Source: Deltaproteobacteria bacterium (GTDB lineage: Bacteria > Desulfobacterota > DSM-4660 > Desulfatiglandales > Desulfatiglandaceae). From it: 8,664 nucleotides of DNA. The DNA lies in the NCBI GenBank assembly GCA_019307645.1, contig JAFDJF010000061.1, forward strand, positions 1-8,664, read 5' to 3'. The notes under the pieces are model-generated. The model worked only from the letters and a program-made list of their open reading frames with translations, was not told where the DNA came from and made no database searches. Both the position numbers and the translations under genes were made by a program. This document shows, piece after piece, positions 7,032 to 8,664 of this stretch (its first letter is position 1; every line of letters begins with the position of its first letter).

Positions 7032-7083
7032 GGTATACGGTACAAGGTATACGGTACAAGGTATAAGCCTTACACCTTATACC
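7032..7083. repeat. Heptad repeat array forming a hairpin in the reductase leader
   Basis: Plus-strand words are GGTATAC, GGTACAA, GGTATAC, GGTACAA, GGTATAA (7032-7066), then GCC, then TTACACC and TTATACC (7070-7083) in reverse orientation. The last forward word pairs perfectly with the last reverse word, and the pairing extends to ten bases (7058-7067 with 7076-7085, loop of eight). On the transcribed (minus) strand no T-tract follows, so it is not an evident terminator for the reductase leader. It lies about 30 bp upstream of the C-type subunit's ATG. Confidence 0.8.
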
Positions 7084-7153
7084 TTTTTTCTTCTGCCGTA
7101 CCTGGAAGAAATGCAGCGAGGAGGCATTGCCATCGAACCGTCAGCCACCTCGC

Positions 7154-7181
7154 ATTATCCGGGGAGGGGATGAATTGACAA
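7154..7181 (-). promoter_or_regulatory. Candidate sigma-70-type promoter for the reductase genes
   Basis: On the minus strand TTGTCA (7181-7176) and GATAAT (7159-7154) are separated by 16 bases, one mismatch each from the -35 and -10 consensus. Transcription would begin near 7147, giving a leader of about 145 bases that contains the heptad hairpin. Three AACTGGA-like words sit just upstream of the -35 element and could be a regulator site. This is a motif match by eye only. Confidence 0.4.
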
Positions 7182-7230
7182 ACTGGAATGAAATCCATCA
7201 ACTGGATGAAAAACTGATGTATATGAACGA

Positions 7231-7377
7231 TTAGCGTAATTCGTTTGTCGATTTTCGTTGACGTTCAGGTAATATGATGCAGCCTGCTCGTTCAAGCTTC
7301 AGCCCAAAGTGCTCGCGCAAAAATTCAACAAGTTCCTGATACCGCCCCGGAATATTTCCGGGGGGTATCGCAGGCAT
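7231..7377 (-). CDS. Possible small or degenerate protein of 48 residues, unrecognised
   Basis: An ATG at 7377 opens 48 codons ending in TAA at 7231. The translation starts MPAIPPGNIPGRYQELVEFL and has an amphipathic stretch (about 14-26) and a basic tail (QRKSTNELR), which looks more protein-like than random sequence. There is no Shine-Dalgarno site at the usual distance; a purine-rich GGGAGAGGG lies about 15 bases upstream and would suit no start well. The first codons lie within the strong hairpin at 7339-7368. I do not recognise a family. It may be the truncated end of a lost gene in this gap rather than a working gene. Confidence 0.3.
   Translation of the reverse strand: MPAIPPGNIPGRYQELVEFLREHFGLKLERAGCIILPERQRKSTNELR
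7339..7368. repeat. Strong GC-rich hairpin within the thiolase-reductase gap
   Basis: ATACC (7339-7343) and CCCCGGAA (7345-7352) pair exactly with TTCCGGGG (7356-7363) and GGTAT (7364-7368), leaving one bulged G and a three-base loop: thirteen base pairs. No T-tract follows on either strand, so it is not a typical intrinsic terminator. It may be an attenuating, mRNA-stabilising or extragenic palindromic element. Confidence 0.75.
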
Positions 7378-7393
7378 TATTATGACATGCAAC

Positions 7394-7413
7394 CCTCTCC
7401 CTCATAGGAGAGG
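7394..7413. repeat. Short palindrome downstream of the thiolase stop codon
   Basis: CCTCTCC (7394-7400) pairs with GGAGAGG (7407-7413) around a six-base loop, 29 bases beyond the thiolase TAG. It resembles CCTCTCC-type extragenic palindromes known in several bacterial groups. No T-tract follows, so a terminator role is weakly supported. Confidence 0.55.
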
Positions 7414-7441
7414 ATTAGCAGTTAAAAGTCCAAGCTGTTAT

Positions 7442-8661
7442 CTATTCCGGTTTACCCAGGATACAAATGGCAATGCAGTAACAGTCCGGGTTGCCGGCCA
7501 GATTATGGGTCAATCCGATTTTCGGATCCTTTAGCTGGCGCTCCCCGCATCTGCCCTGGAGCTGGTTGTATACCTCATAGAGCATTCTCAGGCCCGTGGC
7601 GCCCAGCGGATGGCCGAAGCACTTGAGACCACCGTCAGTATTCACCGGCAGCCCGCCGTCAAGGCTGAAAAAGCCTTCGTCGTAGTCTTTCCAGGCCTCG
7701 CCTTCTTTACTGAACTGCAGGTCCTCCATAACGATCATTTCCGTAATGGTGAAACAATCATGGACTATGGCCACGTCAATCTCTTCTCTCGGATTGGTAA
7801 TCCCGGCCTCGTCATAGGCCCTCTGGGCAGAGATCTTGTTTTCATGGAAATGGATGAAATCATAGTCGTCATCCAGGACCGGCTGGGCCGCATTGTTACA
7901 CATGCCCAGACCCTTCACCAGGACATAGTCTTTTCCCATTTCCTTGGCTTTTTCCGGTGTGGTAATGATTGCTGCCGCACTGCCGTCGGTGACACCGCAG
8001 CAGTCAAATAATCCCAGAGGCGCTGCAATCACGGGGGCCTTTATGGCCTGCTCCACGGTGATTTCTTTCTGGAACTGGGCCTTGGAGCTGCGGGCGCCGT
8101 TGTAATGGTTCTTTACGGCGATCTTGGACAGGATTTCCTTGCCCTTCTCCGGGGTCAGCCCGTAAGCTTCAAAATATTGTGTAGCCCTCACGCCGAACAT
8201 GGTCGGCGGACCCACTGAAACTTCAATCCTGCTCTGATACTCGGCATCGAGGGTGCCGCCCAGGGCCCCTTCATACCCCGTATCTTTCAATTTTTCTACG
8301 CCGCATACCAGGGCCATTTCACACCCGCCTGCCGCCACTGCATAGCAGGCATTCCTGAATGCGTCCGTTCCTGTCGCGAGCAGGCATTCCTGAATGCGTC
8401 CGTTCCAGTCGCGCACAGATTTTCAATCCTGGTAACAGGGACATACTGGAGTTTCAAAATCCTTGTCAGTCTTGACCCCAGGTTACCGCCGTCAACCGTA
8501 CCCAGCCAGCATGCATCAATGTCCTTAGACTCGATCCCGGCATCCTCAAAGGCCTCGAAACAGGAATCAATAACCAGATCTTCCTGGCTCTTGTCCCAAA
8601 GCTCTCCAAAACGGGTGCAGCCCATTCCAATAATGGCTACCTTATCTCTAATACCACTCAT
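7442..8661 (-). pseudogene. Thiolase-superfamily acetyl-CoA acetyltransferase (SCP-x / non-decarboxylating type), frameshifted
   Basis: The gene starts at ATG 8661, three bases from the window edge, and ends at TAG 7442, but lies in two frames: an N-terminal part and a C-terminal part (reading from 8416) that meet at a 35-bp tandem duplication. Removing one copy gives a continuous protein of 394 residues, a normal family length. Visible in the repaired protein are the start VAIIGMGCTRFGE, the nucleophile Cys83 in ENLCATGTDAF, HDCFTITEM in the middle, the conserved histidine in GGLKCFGHPLGATG (about His339), and a C-terminal HNLAGNPDCYCIAICILG. Such enzymes make or cleave 3-ketoacyl-CoA, often with a DUF35 zinc-ribbon/OB-fold partner next door, which here would lie outside the window. 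As written the gene yields no full-length enzyme: the upstream frame stops at 8296, and the second copy has Leu where the catalytic Cys should be. An assembly or sequencing artefact is a serious alternative to true inactivation. Confidence 0.85.
8344..8413. repeat. 35-bp tandem duplication disrupting the thiolase active site
   Basis: Copies 8344-8378 and 8379-8413 are identical at 34 of 35 positions. The one difference (8372 versus 8407) is the third base of a threonine codon, ACA versus ACT. Because 35 is not a multiple of three, the reading frame shifts. The duplicated segment starts just after the codon of catalytic Cys83 and encodes ATGTDAFRNAC. Confidence 0.95.
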
Positions 8662-8664
8662 TTG

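Larger units (their letters stand above)
7002..7441. other. 440-bp gap between thiolase and reductase genes
   Basis: The gap holds a strong ribosome site (7010-7016), a heptad repeat with hairpin (7032-7083), a candidate promoter (7154-7181) with three AACTGGA/AACTGAT-like words just upstream (7181, 7200, 7212), a possible 48-codon gene (7231-7377), a strong GC-rich hairpin (7339-7368), and a smaller hairpin (7394-7413) after the thiolase stop codon. Its size suggests that the reductase genes have their own promoter. Confidence 0.5.

Noticed and set aside
7058..7089. Hairpin followed by a T-run on the plus strand as an intrinsic terminator
   Set aside because: There is no plus-strand gene for it to terminate, and the stem is AT-rich. 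It is better explained as part of the heptad array.
7090..7234. Plus-strand open stretch ending at TAG 7232-7234, tail to tail with the 48-codon minus frame
   Set aside because: The composition looks mildly protein-like, but there is no start codon with a ribosome site and it covers the candidate promoter. Too weak to call.
8296..8416. Programmed -1 frameshift joining the two thiolase frames
   Set aside because: No slippery heptamer is seen in the overlap, and the 35-bp direct duplication fully explains the frame change. Readthrough would also leave a 12-residue duplicated insertion at the active site.

Overview
The window holds a cluster of genes for anaerobic acyl-CoA chemistry, all convincingly coding on the minus strand. 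Reading in the direction of transcription (high to low coordinates) the order is: a thiolase-like acetyl-CoA acetyltransferase broken by a 35-bp duplication (8661-7442); a 440-bp gap; the two electron-accepting subunits of a benzoyl-CoA reductase / 2-hydroxyacyl-CoA dehydratase family enzyme (C-type 7001-5847, B-type 5847-4564); two different ATP-hydrolysing activase subunits (4523-3756 and 3634-2852); a 437-bp gap; and a fused two-domain NDP-forming acyl-CoA synthetase (2414-315). Positions 1-314 hold no gene I can support.

Pairing one C-type and one B-type subunit with two unequal BadF/BcrA-type activases is the layout of class I (ATP-dependent) benzoyl-CoA reductases (Bcr, Bzd and Mbr types). 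Dehydratases such as 2-hydroxyglutaryl- or lactoyl-CoA dehydratase normally use one homodimeric activase. The most economical reading is an ATP-driven reductase of an aromatic or related acyl-CoA, with the synthetase either activating the acid or recovering ATP from an acyl-CoA product, and the thiolase acting in downstream or side-chain CoA-thioester cleavage. The actual substrate cannot be read from the sequence. No ferredoxin or ferredoxin reductase gene is in view.

The organism looks like a strict or facultative anaerobic bacterium, possibly of the Desulfobacterota (former Deltaproteobacteria). The evidence is the enzyme set, roughly balanced base composition, good Shine-Dalgarno sites and the style of intergenic repeats. 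This is inference, not a phylogenetic result.

The least expected content is between the genes. Three gaps (2573-2828, 3648-3755, 7032-7083) each carry arrays of degenerate 7-bp repeats facing each other as inverted arms. The word differs in each gap (GAACRTC, GATTKKG-like, GGTAYAA-like), but period and architecture are the same. In the largest, the arms flank a 33-codon remnant that looks like the two ends of a four-helix-bundle (23S rRNA intervening-sequence type) protein joined by an internal deletion. The thiolase break is also informative: its two 35-bp copies differ by one synonymous base, which suggests a join between two related alleles rather than simple slippage.
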